From Neptunomonas japonica DSM 18939 (GTDB lineage: Bacteria; Pseudomonadota; Gammaproteobacteria; Pseudomonadales; Balneatricaceae): DNA of 46,071 nucleotides. The notes beneath the pieces are model-generated. The model did no database searches. It saw nothing but the letters and a program-made list of their open reading frames with translations, and was not told where the DNA came from. The stretch spans positions 1 to 46,071 of the forward strand of contig NZ_AUGR01000028.1 of NCBI RefSeq assembly GCF_000422765.1. The letters run 5' to 3'. Of the stretch, positions 38,599 to 46,071 are shown one piece after another. Positions within the stretch are counted from its first letter, which is position 1; the number at the start of each line of letters is the position of its first letter. The translations under genes were made by a program, and so were the position numbers.

Positions 38599-39309
38599 AT
38601 GAAGCGGGAATACAGCGTGCTACTTAATCATTATTCGATACGTTTTTTGCTGTTATTACTGTGCTCGGCAGGTGTTCATGCTTTTTTTATTTGGTCACAA
38701 CAAAACTCCGCAGAAAATGTTGGCAGTGATCGGGTTACAGCGTCTTCCCAAAGCATTCGATTAAATAGCCGCTTAAGCAACGCGCCAAAACTTGACGCCC
38801 CTCCCATAGAAGAAAAGGCTGAACCGCAACCGCAACCGCAACCTAAGGTGGCTAAAGCGGCTCCTGTTGTGCAAAAAACCACATCAAAACCGCTCGAGAA
38901 AGCACGTTCTCAAAGCCGCACTAGCGAGAGTAAAGTGGTCGAAAAAGTGCTGGCTGATAATGCGAGAAGTAGTGATAATTCTGCCCAGAAAAGCGCTAAC
39001 CTTGATCAATCAGTATTTGTCATAGACCATCGAGCGCTAAATTACCGAGAGGCACCAGTACAACCCAATTACCCTCGCATGGCTACACGAAGAGGCTTAG
39101 AGGGCACTGTCATGCTGGTATTACATATCAGTGCTGCAGGCTTGGTCGAGCGTGTGGTGATTGACACAAGCTCAGGATATTCGATACTTGATAAAGCGGC
39201 AGTGAAAGCTGCCCGCCAATGGCGTTTTGTGCCGGCTGTTCGGGCAGGCAACGCGGTAGCAGCGCAAGCTAGTATTCCGGTGCGCTTTTCTCTTGTAGGA
39301 AGAAAATAA
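38599..39309 (+). CDS. TonB family energy transducer
   Basis: TonB proteins carry proton-motive force energy from ExbBD to outer-membrane receptors. This one has 236 residues. There is a short cytoplasmic start, one membrane helix (about 13-33, RFLLLLLCSAGVHAFFIW), a Pro/Lys/Glu-rich spacer with PQPQPQPK near residue 75, and a C-terminal TonB domain (about 150-236). That domain contains NYPRMATRRGLEGTVMLVL and AARQWRFVPA. Its stop overlaps the permease start by one base, so it belongs to the same operon as an ABC importer. That points to iron, haem or cobalamin uptake. exbB and exbD are not nearby. Confidence 0.9.
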   Translation: MKREYSVLLNHYSIRFLLLLLCSAGVHAFFIWSQQNSAENVGSDRVTASSQSIRLNSRLSNAPKLDAPPIEEKAEPQPQPQPKVAKAAPVVQKTTSKPLEKARSQSRTSESKVVEKVLADNARSSDNSAQKSANLDQSVFVIDHRALNYREAPVQPNYPRMATRRGLEGTVMLVLHISAAGLVERVVIDTSSGYSILDKAAVKAARQWRFVPAVRAGNAVAAQASIPVRFSLVGRK

Positions 39310-40319
39310 TGTCGAATGCGAGAGTCAAAGCTAGCTTCTGGATTGTTGTGCTGATGCTATTGCCGCTGATGATGTTGCTGTCTTTGTTAAATGGCTCATC
39401 TGCTTTACCCCTTACAGACTTGTGGGAGGGGAGTGATTTAACACATCGTATTCTCTATGAACTTCGCTTGCCAAGAATTTTAGTCGTTATGCTTTGCGGC
39501 GGTTTGTTAGCGATCTCTGGTGCTGTCGTGCAGGCCTTATTTCGCAACCCGTTGGCCGACCCAGGCCTAATTGGTGTGGCTGGTGGTGCGGCATTGGCTG
39601 CAGTGACATGGCAAGTCGTTGTGTCTGCAACCTTGGGTGCGGGTGTTTGGTTGTCAGCAGGTATGCCGCTGGCTGCATTTTTGGGTGGCATGTTAGTTAC
39701 TTTTCTAGTAATACGTATCGCACGAAACGCATCGGGAATTTCATCACTAATGTTACTGTTAACCGGTATCGCCATTAATACCATTGCAGGAGCGGGTATT
39801 GCTGGGCTCAAATATTTATCAGATAGCATGACCTTACGACAGGTAACGTTCTGGTTGATGGGTAATGTACAGGCAGCTTCTTGGTGGGCAGTGTTATTGT
39901 TGTTGATCGTCAGTATTGTATTTGTGCCTGTACTGGTTCGCCATGCAGCAGCACTGAACATACTCTTGCTGGGCGAACAGCAGGCATTGTTATTGGGCGT
40001 TGATGTAGAAAAAACTCAACGCCGTTTAGTCGTGATAACAGCACTTATTGTTGGTGCTGTGGTGTCGATGGTGGGCTTAATTGGTTTTGTCGGCTTGGTT
40101 GTGCCGCATTTAGTTAGGCTCATTAACGGGCCAGACAACCGCTTCCTATTGCCGATGTCTTTTTTAAGCGGTGCTTTGTTGCTGTTAATCGCTGACCTTG
40201 TGGCTCGTAATGTGGCGGCGCCTGCTGAGCTGCCTATTGGTTTGATCACCGCCTTGATCGGAGGGCCGGTATTTCTCTTTATGATTAGCTATCGGCAACG
40301 GGAGCGCGGTGCATGTTGA
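39309..40319 (+). CDS. hmuU: FecCD-type ABC permease, haem/cobalamin/siderophore import
   Basis: An inner-membrane permease of 336 residues with about nine to ten helices. It carries family segments LRLPRILVVMLCGGLLAISG, ALFRNPLADPGLIGVAGGAAL and GLVVPHLVRLINGPDNRFLLP, the last including the coupling loop that meets the ATPase. Its ATPase partner hmuV overlaps by seven bases. The hmuU name is chosen because of the tonB-hmuU-hmuV grouping and the HmuV-like ATPase; BtuC-like function is not excluded. The periplasmic binding protein gene is absent from this cluster. Confidence 0.85.
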   Translation: MSNARVKASFWIVVLMLLPLMMLLSLLNGSSALPLTDLWEGSDLTHRILYELRLPRILVVMLCGGLLAISGAVVQALFRNPLADPGLIGVAGGAALAAVTWQVVVSATLGAGVWLSAGMPLAAFLGGMLVTFLVIRIARNASGISSLMLLLTGIAINTIAGAGIAGLKYLSDSMTLRQVTFWLMGNVQAASWWAVLLLLIVSIVFVPVLVRHAAALNILLLGEQQALLLGVDVEKTQRRLVVITALIVGAVVSMVGLIGFVGLVVPHLVRLINGPDNRFLLPMSFLSGALLLLIADLVARNVAAPAELPIGLITALIGGPVFLFMISYRQRERGAC

Positions 40320-41065
40320 AAGCTGAATCATTAGTGGTAAGTCGCTATGGAAGCACCTTGCTAAATGATATTAATCTCGACATAAAACCGCAGGGCTTAC
40401 ATGTTATTTTAGGCCCTAATGGCGCAGGAAAAAGTAGCTTGCTTAAAGCATTGGCGGGCTTGCTTAAAGCAGACGTTGGCAAGGTATTATTAGATACGGT
40501 TGATATTCAGAATATTGGTATAAGTGAGCGCTCACTTAGTCTATCGGTATTGCTACAAGAGCAGCCGCTGGATTTCTCCTTTCAAGTAGAAGAAGTGGTT
40601 TCTATGGGCGCTTATATAGCTGATAAGGCATTGCAGCCGCCTGATAACGCGATAGTTGATGCAATGAAAGTAATGGATGTTATGCATCTTGCAAAGCGTG
40701 ACTATACAACTTTATCTGGTGGGGAAAAGCAACGTACGCACCTAGCGCGCTTGTTGGTGCAAGTGACTAGAAAAACGGCGTATGTGATGTTGGATGAGCC
40801 ATTAAAAGCGATTGATTTAAAGCATCAGATTACCGTCATGCAACACCTTAAACAGATGGCTGACGAGGGTACAGGGGTGCTGTTAATTGTGCATGATTTA
40901 TCATTAGCCGCGCAATTTGCTGACACGGTAACGCTGATGGATAAAGGTAAAATTGTGCAAACTGGGTCACCGGATGAAGTAATGCAGCCTGAAATACTCT
41001 CATCGGTGTTTCAAACCCAGATTAATAAAACAGAAGCTCTTGGCCAAACGTTATTTTTTACCTAG
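40313..41065 (+). CDS. hmuV: Haem-type ABC importer ATP-binding protein
   Basis: This 250-residue ATPase has Walker A GPNGAGKSS, Q-loop LLQEQPLDFSFQVEEVVSMG (HmuV-like), signature LSGGEKQRTHLARLL, Walker B YVMLDEP and the switch His in IVHDLS. After Walker B it reads LKAIDLKHQ, where relatives usually have TSALDLxHQ, so the D-loop is altered at the S-to-K position. It ends the tonB-hmuU-hmuV unit. The next gene is convergent and starts no visible shared terminator. Confidence 0.85.
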   Translation: MLKAESLVVSRYGSTLLNDINLDIKPQGLHVILGPNGAGKSSLLKALAGLLKADVGKVLLDTVDIQNIGISERSLSLSVLLQEQPLDFSFQVEEVVSMGAYIADKALQPPDNAIVDAMKVMDVMHLAKRDYTTLSGGEKQRTHLARLLVQVTRKTAYVMLDEPLKAIDLKHQITVMQHLKQMADEGTGVLLIVHDLSLAAQFADTVTLMDKGKIVQTGSPDEVMQPEILSSVFQTQINKTEALGQTLFFT

Positions 41066-41106
41066 CCTAGCGTTCTGACTCAACGTTAAACCCCATACCC
41101 TAAATT

Positions 41107-42654
41107 CTAAGGTTCCACCAATCCTTGGGCAATAAGCTGGCTTACCACAATGTTGATTGCATCATCACTATCAGTATCAATCTGTAAGCTACTTTTTAGT
41201 TCTGCATCCGTCAGTTTTTGCTGATGCTTTAATTGGTTCTGCATAACAGAAATATCGGCATCTGAGGCGTCTCCACCTTCTTCACTGCGCCTTGCCAGTC
41301 GTGCTTCTATTAATTTTGGCTCGCAATAACAGCTGATGATACGCATAGGAATATCAAGAGACGTAGCAAGATCCATATAACTTTGGCGGGTACGCTGTCG
41401 GATAAAGGTGGCGTCAACAATAACGGAGTAACCGCTCTTTAAGAGGGCTGTGGATAAGTTTAATAAGTGTTGAAAAGTACGCGCGTTCATCTCTTGGCCA
41501 TAAAGTTCCAGGTGTTCGCCGCGCAGGCAAAGCTCGCGATACAGACGCTTTCGTTCCACGTCAGAACGTATTTTTATACAGTCCAGCCTTTCAACCAGTT
41601 GGCTGCACAGATAACTTTTTCCACTACCTGATACACCGTGCATCAAGAATAGCGATGGCTTCTTTTGATGGGCATAAGACTTGGTTAACTGCAGGTAGCG
41701 CCTGAATGTCAGAATATCCGGGTTATCGCCGAGCATAGACACTTTGGCGCGAATCATCGAGCGAAAAGACTTGTAGAAATTGAGAAGTGTTAAGCCTTTA
41801 TAGTCCCCAGTGAGCTCAAGATAGCGGTTGAGACAACGGTTGGCCCAGCGATATTGGCCCTTTACTTCTAAGTCCATAAGAAGGAACGCTAAGTCACAAA
41901 TGGTGTCTATCCAACGAAATTGCAGGTTAAACTCAATGCAATCGAACAGGCGTAGTTGTCCATGATAAAGAGCAATATTGCCTAAGTGCAGATCCCCGTG
42001 GCATTCACGGATGTAACCATCTTGTTTGCGGCGCTTGATCAAGGCTTCTAATTTGCGAAACTGTTGTGACGTGCGTTGTGAAAGAAACTGCAATTGCTGC
42101 CAGTCGTGAGCTTCTAGCTGATGCTCGCTGATATGTTGGTAATTATCTGAAACAACACCCCAGATAGTATCTGACTCTCCCCACTGGCTGTTTTGCGCGA
42201 CGCGGGGAGTTCGAGTATGAAAATGAGCGATTTGTTCGGCCAACATATCGATCCATGCCGGTTCAAATCGTTGTCGATCAAGGATAAGATCCAGCCGCAG
42301 TTCAGGATCAAACTGATACATTCGCACGGCATACTCGAAAGGCTCGTCTTCGCCGAGTTGTGAAGCTTCTATTAATTGCGGCTTTTCAGGCGAACCAACG
42401 ATGGCGATTAGCGTATCATAGATATCTGGCGCTAAGCGTTGGTTCAAACGTAGCTCTTCTTCGCAAAAGTAGCGGCGTTGCTTCAGCGTTGTAAAGTCGA
42501 GGAAACCAAAATCGACCGGCTTTTTTATTTTATAGGCATACTCGCCGGTTAATAAAAGCCAAGAGATATGTGTTTCGATAACACGTATCGGCGCTTCTAC
42601 CGAGTGAGGGTAAAATGAGGGACAAGTGAGCGCTGGAATCAATTTGGCTAGCAT
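41107..42654 (-). CDS. Fused aminoglycoside-phosphotransferase-like and P-loop kinase protein
   Basis: The 515 residues contain two parts known as a recurrent fusion (COG2187 plus COG0645). The N-terminal part (about 1-330) is a protein-kinase-like phosphotransferase. It shows KIKKPVDFGFLDFTTLKQRR, the catalytic-loop-like CHGDLHLGNIALY and LFDCIEFN. The C-terminal part (about 340-515) is a P-loop kinase with Walker A HGVSGSGKSYL and a lid-like RLARRSEEGGDASD. The substrate is unknown. It is divergent from mrcB with 46 bases between them. Confidence 0.85.
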   Translation of the reverse strand: MLAKLIPALTCPSFYPHSVEAPIRVIETHISWLLLTGEYAYKIKKPVDFGFLDFTTLKQRRYFCEEELRLNQRLAPDIYDTLIAIVGSPEKPQLIEASQLGEDEPFEYAVRMYQFDPELRLDLILDRQRFEPAWIDMLAEQIAHFHTRTPRVAQNSQWGESDTIWGVVSDNYQHISEHQLEAHDWQQLQFLSQRTSQQFRKLEALIKRRKQDGYIRECHGDLHLGNIALYHGQLRLFDCIEFNLQFRWIDTICDLAFLLMDLEVKGQYRWANRCLNRYLELTGDYKGLTLLNFYKSFRSMIRAKVSMLGDNPDILTFRRYLQLTKSYAHQKKPSLFLMHGVSGSGKSYLCSQLVERLDCIKIRSDVERKRLYRELCLRGEHLELYGQEMNARTFQHLLNLSTALLKSGYSVIVDATFIRQRTRQSYMDLATSLDIPMRIISCYCEPKLIEARLARRSEEGGDASDADISVMQNQLKHQQKLTDAELKSSLQIDTDSDDAINIVVSQLIAQGLVEP

Positions 42655-42700
42655 GTAACCTTCGATATTGTCTGAAAAGTTAAGGAATTATACGGGCTTG

Positions 42701-45058
42701 ATGAACAAAAAGAGAACACCAGCAAAAAAAACGTCTCGAAAAAGAACCGCAAAGCCGCAGGTTAAGAAAAGCCTCTGGCGCTCTTTTGGCGTATTTTTAC
42801 TAAAATTGACCTTAATTGGTGCCGTAATAGGCTCTATTGGGCTGATATACCTTGATGCTCAAATACGCCAGCAGTTTGAGGGAAAGCGCTGGGCTTTGCC
42901 TGCAAAAGTCTATGCTCGGCCATTAGAGCTGTACTCTGGGCTAGCGATCTCTACAAAAGATGTGAAGGTTGAGCTTGCCGGTTTAGGCTATCAGCTCGTC
43001 TCTAAAGCAACACAGCCAGGACAAGCTGAAATAGCTAAAAGACGCATACGCGTTTACACGCGAGGGTTTGAGTTTCCTGATGGGTTGGAACGTTCTCAAA
43101 AGCTGCTATTAGATTTTAAGGGTGAGCAATTATCTAGAATTCGAAATAGCAAAGGGCAAACGGTTAACTTAGCCCGCCTTGAGCCGGTGCTAATTGGCGG
43201 TATTTACCCACAAAATAATGAAGACAGAGATCTGATTCGTTTAGACGAAGCGCCGACTAGCCTAACCGATGCACTAATCGCGATTGAAGATCAGAGCTAT
43301 TATGATCACTTTGGTGTATCGCCTAAAGGTATTGCCCGCGCTATGTGGGTCAACCTTCGTGTTGGGCGCTTTGTGCAGGGCGGTAGTACGCTGACTCAAC
43401 AGTTGATTAAGAACTTTTATCTGACATCTGATCGAACGCTGGCGCGTAAATTAATGGAAATTCCAATGGCGATTCTATTGGACTTTCACTACAGCAAAGA
43501 TGAAATTTTAGAAGCCTATCTCAATGAGGTTTATTTAGGGCAGGAAGGTTCTCGTGCTATTCATGGTTTTGGTTTAGCTGCACAATATTACTTTTCTCAA
43601 CCGTTGCAAGAACTGAAGTTATCGCAGGTCGCATTATTAGCGGGGATGGTTAAAGGCCCTTCTTATTATGATCCGCGTCGCCACCCCGAGCGTGCCAAAA
43701 AGCGTCGTGACTTGGTTTTAAGAGTACTGCGTGATGAAGGCAAGATCAACGAAGATACGTACCAAAAAACTATTAATAAATCTCTAGGTGTTGTTAAGCA
43801 GAAAAGCTTACTAAAAGGCGCATATCCTGCGTATTTGGACTTAGTTAAACGCCAACTGCGTGAAAGTTATCACGAGGAAGATCTGCGTACAGAAGGGCTG
43901 CGAGTCTTTACCGGTTTAAATCCTATCGTGCAGGCAAAGGCCGAAGCTGCACTGGTCAACACGATAAAAAGTTTGGAAAAGCGTTACGGAAAGCGTGCCG
44001 CTGATCTTGAGGGCAGCATGGTAGTGACGGACCCGCAAACCGGTGAAGTACTCAGTATCATTGGCGGAAAAAGCACCCGATATGAGGGCTTTAACCGCGC
44101 ACTTGATGCCGTAAGGCCGATTGGATCTTTAGTCAAACCTGCAGTTTATTTAACGGCACTGGAAAATGGATATTCATTAGTATCGCCGTTAGATGATGAA
44201 CCCGTATCTGTTGAAATGCCTAGTGGGCAAGTGTGGGAGCCGCAAAACTTTGATAAAAAATCTCATGGTGTAGTGCCTCTACACCAAGCATTAGCGCGAT
44301 CTTATAACTTATCCACAGCTAATCTTGGAATGTCGTTAGGCATTGATAAAGTGATAGGCACCATGCAAGACCTCGGTGTCAGCCGTGAGATGGATGAATA
44401 TCCTTCTCTATTACTTGGCGCTCAAGGTTTACCTGTAGTTGAAGTCGCAACTATGTACCAGACAATTGCTGCTAATGGTTTTCAGATGCCGTTGCGAGCC
44501 ATACGTATGGTGACAGATAGCCAAGGTATGGAGCTATCCAGATATCCTTTTAACGTGAAGCAAACTGTTTCTGCTGAAAGTGTTCATCTCCTACAGTATG
44601 CAATGCAAGAGGTTGCCCGCGAAGGTACGGCACGTTCGGTGTATTCGCACTTGCCGTCCAACCTAAATGTGGCTGGTAAAACTGGTACCTCTAATGATCA
44701 GCGTGATAGCTGGTTTGCAGGCTTTACCGGAAGCCGCTTGGCGGTTGTCTGGCTAGGACGAGATGATAACAGCGCCTTGCCGTTTACAGGGTCAGGTGGT
44801 GCACTTAAAGTCTGGACTGCCTACATGAAAGCCGATAAACCAGAGCCGTTTCAAGCACCTGTGCCAGAAGGGGTGGAATATCTCTGGGTTGATAAGGAAA
44901 CAGGTTACTTATCGGATGAGCGTTGCCAAGGTGCTATCCCCGTTCCTTTCCAGAATGGCAGTAAACCGCAGTATCGAGTTGATTGTGGAGTAGAACCTGT
45001 TCAGAATAGCGAATCAAAACCACTTGACTGGTTTCGGCGTTGGTTTAGGCAGGAGTAA
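42701..45058 (+). CDS. mrcB: Penicillin-binding protein 1B (bifunctional)
   Basis: PBP1b polymerises and cross-links peptidoglycan. From ATG 42701 it has 785 residues. A basic cytoplasmic tail (KKRTPAKKTSRKRTAK) is followed by one membrane helix (about 28-48) and a UB2H-like domain (about 55-150). The transglycosylase domain has IEDQSYYDHFG with the catalytic Glu, GGSTLTQQLIKNFYL and RKLMEIPMA. The transpeptidase domain has the active Ser in GSLVKP, SYN and KTGTSND. A TTG at 42668 would add 11 residues with no better support. The next gene is a lipoprotein two bases on; in E. coli PBP1b needs the lipoprotein LpoB, but this one is a TPR type. Confidence 0.95.
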   Translation: MNKKRTPAKKTSRKRTAKPQVKKSLWRSFGVFLLKLTLIGAVIGSIGLIYLDAQIRQQFEGKRWALPAKVYARPLELYSGLAISTKDVKVELAGLGYQLVSKATQPGQAEIAKRRIRVYTRGFEFPDGLERSQKLLLDFKGEQLSRIRNSKGQTVNLARLEPVLIGGIYPQNNEDRDLIRLDEAPTSLTDALIAIEDQSYYDHFGVSPKGIARAMWVNLRVGRFVQGGSTLTQQLIKNFYLTSDRTLARKLMEIPMAILLDFHYSKDEILEAYLNEVYLGQEGSRAIHGFGLAAQYYFSQPLQELKLSQVALLAGMVKGPSYYDPRRHPERAKKRRDLVLRVLRDEGKINEDTYQKTINKSLGVVKQKSLLKGAYPAYLDLVKRQLRESYHEEDLRTEGLRVFTGLNPIVQAKAEAALVNTIKSLEKRYGKRAADLEGSMVVTDPQTGEVLSIIGGKSTRYEGFNRALDAVRPIGSLVKPAVYLTALENGYSLVSPLDDEPVSVEMPSGQVWEPQNFDKKSHGVVPLHQALARSYNLSTANLGMSLGIDKVIGTMQDLGVSREMDEYPSLLLGAQGLPVVEVATMYQTIAANGFQMPLRAIRMVTDSQGMELSRYPFNVKQTVSAESVHLLQYAMQEVAREGTARSVYSHLPSNLNVAGKTGTSNDQRDSWFAGFTGSRLAVVWLGRDDNSALPFTGSGGALKVWTAYMKADKPEPFQAPVPEGVEYLWVDKETGYLSDERCQGAIPVPFQNGSKPQYRVDCGVEPVQNSESKPLDWFRRWFRQE

Positions 45059-45060
45059 GA

Positions 45061-45669
45061 ATGAATTTTAATACACAGATGAAGCTAGTCGCTATGGGCG
45101 CCTTAGTTGTTTTGACGGGTTGTACCACGCAAGGTATTTACAATACCCCTATTGAAGACCGCTCTACGACGCGCCCTCAGCAGGAAAGTAACGGTGTAGT
45201 TACACCGGTAGATATCACCACCGGCGTTACGGTTACCCCTGTCGCTCCGTCACCGGTTTTTCGCCCACAACGTGGTGACAGTACTAGTGAAGAGAGCAGC
45301 GTAGGAACGTCAGTCCCTGTTGCTCCTAAAGTAGTTTTACAGTCTAAGCAAAACCCTGCCGCTGTGGCGCTGCTGGCGACGGCGCGTAAGCAAACTAATA
45401 ATGGCCAATTACGTTCGGCGCAAACTAGTTTGCAGCGTGCACAGCGCATCGCCCCTAAAGACCCAGAAGTGTATTACTCCCTAGCTGATACGCACCGTCG
45501 TTTAGGTGAGTTTTTGCAGGCCGAGCAAGTCGCCCTAAAAGGCGTAGGAATAGCACAAGGGCAGAGCACTAAACTACGCCGCTTATGGCAGTTGATTGCT
45601 TCTATTCGCACAGATGCAGGTGACCTAGAAGGGGCTGATAAAGCATCTGCTATAGCAAGGCGCTATTAG
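45061..45669 (+). CDS. TPR-repeat lipoprotein
   Basis: The 202 residues begin with a lipoprotein signal peptide (MNFNTQMKLVAMGALVVLTGC) with lipobox LTGC and Cys21 as the expected lipidated residue. A Thr/Val/Pro-rich linker (about 30-95) leads to a helical TPR-like region (about 100-195), with AQTSLQRAQRIAPKDPEVYYSL and LADTHRRLGEFLQAEQVAL. It is two bases after mrcB with ribosome binding site GGAG, so it is probably cotranscribed and may support PBP1b or envelope assembly. That role is inferred from context only. A strong terminator follows. Confidence 0.85.
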   Translation: MNFNTQMKLVAMGALVVLTGCTTQGIYNTPIEDRSTTRPQQESNGVVTPVDITTGVTVTPVAPSPVFRPQRGDSTSEESSVGTSVPVAPKVVLQSKQNPAAVALLATARKQTNNGQLRSAQTSLQRAQRIAPKDPEVYYSLADTHRRLGEFLQAEQVALKGVGIAQGQSTKLRRLWQLIASIRTDAGDLEGADKASAIARRY

Positions 45670-45715
45670 TAGAAATGAAAACGGCTAGACGCCTGTAAGG
45701 TTCTAACTATTTGAG

Positions 45716-45750
45716 AAAGGCCATTGAATGAGAATTCAATGGCCTTTTTT
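45716..45750 (+). terminator. Terminator of the mrcB operon
   Basis: AAAGGCCATTGAAT (45716-45729) pairs perfectly with its complement (45734-45747), with a GAGA loop and six T at its end. Confidence 0.93.
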
Positions 45751-45757
45751 GTCGGGA

Positions 45758-46071
45758 TGTCCCGTCCTGAAATAGGTTTACATATTGAGGACCTATTATG
45801 GACACATCAACCCCCACGCATCATAAGCGCAGTCAGTGCGATTACACAATGGGCTTTAAATTGCAGTTGAAAAAGGCGACATGACCTATAAACAAGCTCA
45901 AAAGATATATGGTATTCAAGGGCGATCTACCGTTCTGACTTGGTTAAGAAAGCACGGCAAGCTAGATTGGTCCCAGCCAACGCATAGAATTATGACTAAA
46001 TCACCCCAAAGCAAAGAAACGCCAGCCCAGAAAATTAAGCGCCTAGAGAGGGAGCTTGAAGATGAGCGAGC
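45758..46071 (+). mobile_element. Insertion sequence, left end (element runs off the window)
   Basis: The likely left inverted repeat begins TGTCCCGTCCTGAAATAGG at 45758, directly after the mrcB terminator, with the TG start common in IS3-type elements. A transposase frame starts 40 bases in. The right end, the second frame and any target duplication lie outside the window, so the family is only a best guess. Confidence 0.65.
45798..46071 (+). pseudogene. Transposase OrfA-like gene, frameshifted and cut by the window edge
   Basis: From ATG 45798, with GAGG seven bases before, the frame reads MDTSTPTHHKRSQCDYTMGF and stops at 45882 after 28 residues. A second frame, open from about 45863 to the window end, continues with VEKGDMTYKQAQKIYGIQG, then RSTVLTWLRKHGKLDWSQP and an acidic coiled-coil-like KRLERELEDER. 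Together these fit the helix-turn-helix protein of an IS3-like element. The join near 45864-45868 looks like a small deletion that removed part of the first helix. It is too near the start to be the usual programmed frameshift. The remaining gene lies outside the window. Confidence 0.65.

Overview
The window looks like a chromosomal segment of a marine gammaproteobacterium of the Oceanospirillales type, with moderate G+C. The support is gene order. The block secG, tRNA-Leu(GAG), tRNA-fMet, rimP, nusA, infB, rbfA, truB, rpsO, pnp is the usual gammaproteobacterial order. The block dksA, cbrA, cbrB, pcnB, folK, panB, panC is the order known from Pseudomonas and relatives. Protein features also fit, such as an SLC5-fused CbrA kinase and an approximately 700-residue PNPase. 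The genus cannot be fixed from the sequence alone.

Layout, left to right. Positions 1-340 hold the 3' end of an rRNA operon (23S tail, 5S, terminator). Positions about 350-1290 have no intact gene but carry the minus-strand wreck of a methyl-accepting chemotaxis protein. Next come carA-carB-greA and a convergent yhbY, then rlmE, ftsH, folP, glmM, tpiA and secG. Two tRNAs lead into the translation and transcription operon rimP-nusA-infB-rbfA-truB-rpsO-pnp. After pnp lies an NnrS gene with an NsrR-like operator. It is followed by two rRNA modification genes on the minus strand (rsuA, rsmC), a duplicated QueD-like protein, an acetyl-CoA acetyltransferase, and the minus-strand operon pcnB-folK-panB-panC.

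Upstream of pcnB is the CbrAB two-component system. The 455-base gap between cbrB and pcnB carries three linked signals: a cluster of GTAAC/GTTAC half-sites, a GG-N10-GC sigma-54 promoter, and a downstream stretch with four A-rich AAnAAnAA-type modules. This is the position and architecture of the Pseudomonas small RNA CrcZ, and it is the most interesting candidate here. Then follow dksA, a class I aminotransferase, a small Rieske protein, a tonB-hmuU-hmuV-like import cluster, a COG2187/kinase fusion, mrcB (PBP1b) and a TPR lipoprotein. The window ends inside an insertion sequence whose first reading frame is broken.

Most of the window is housekeeping: nucleotide precursors (carAB), folate (folP, folK), pantothenate (panBC), cell wall (glmM, mrcB), protein quality control (ftsH), and RNA maturation (rlmE, rsmC, rsuA, truB, pnp, pcnB). 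The regulatory layer is richer than usual: CbrAB plus the putative sRNA, DksA, an NsrR-type site, tandem hairpins before rimP and a pnp leader stem-loop.
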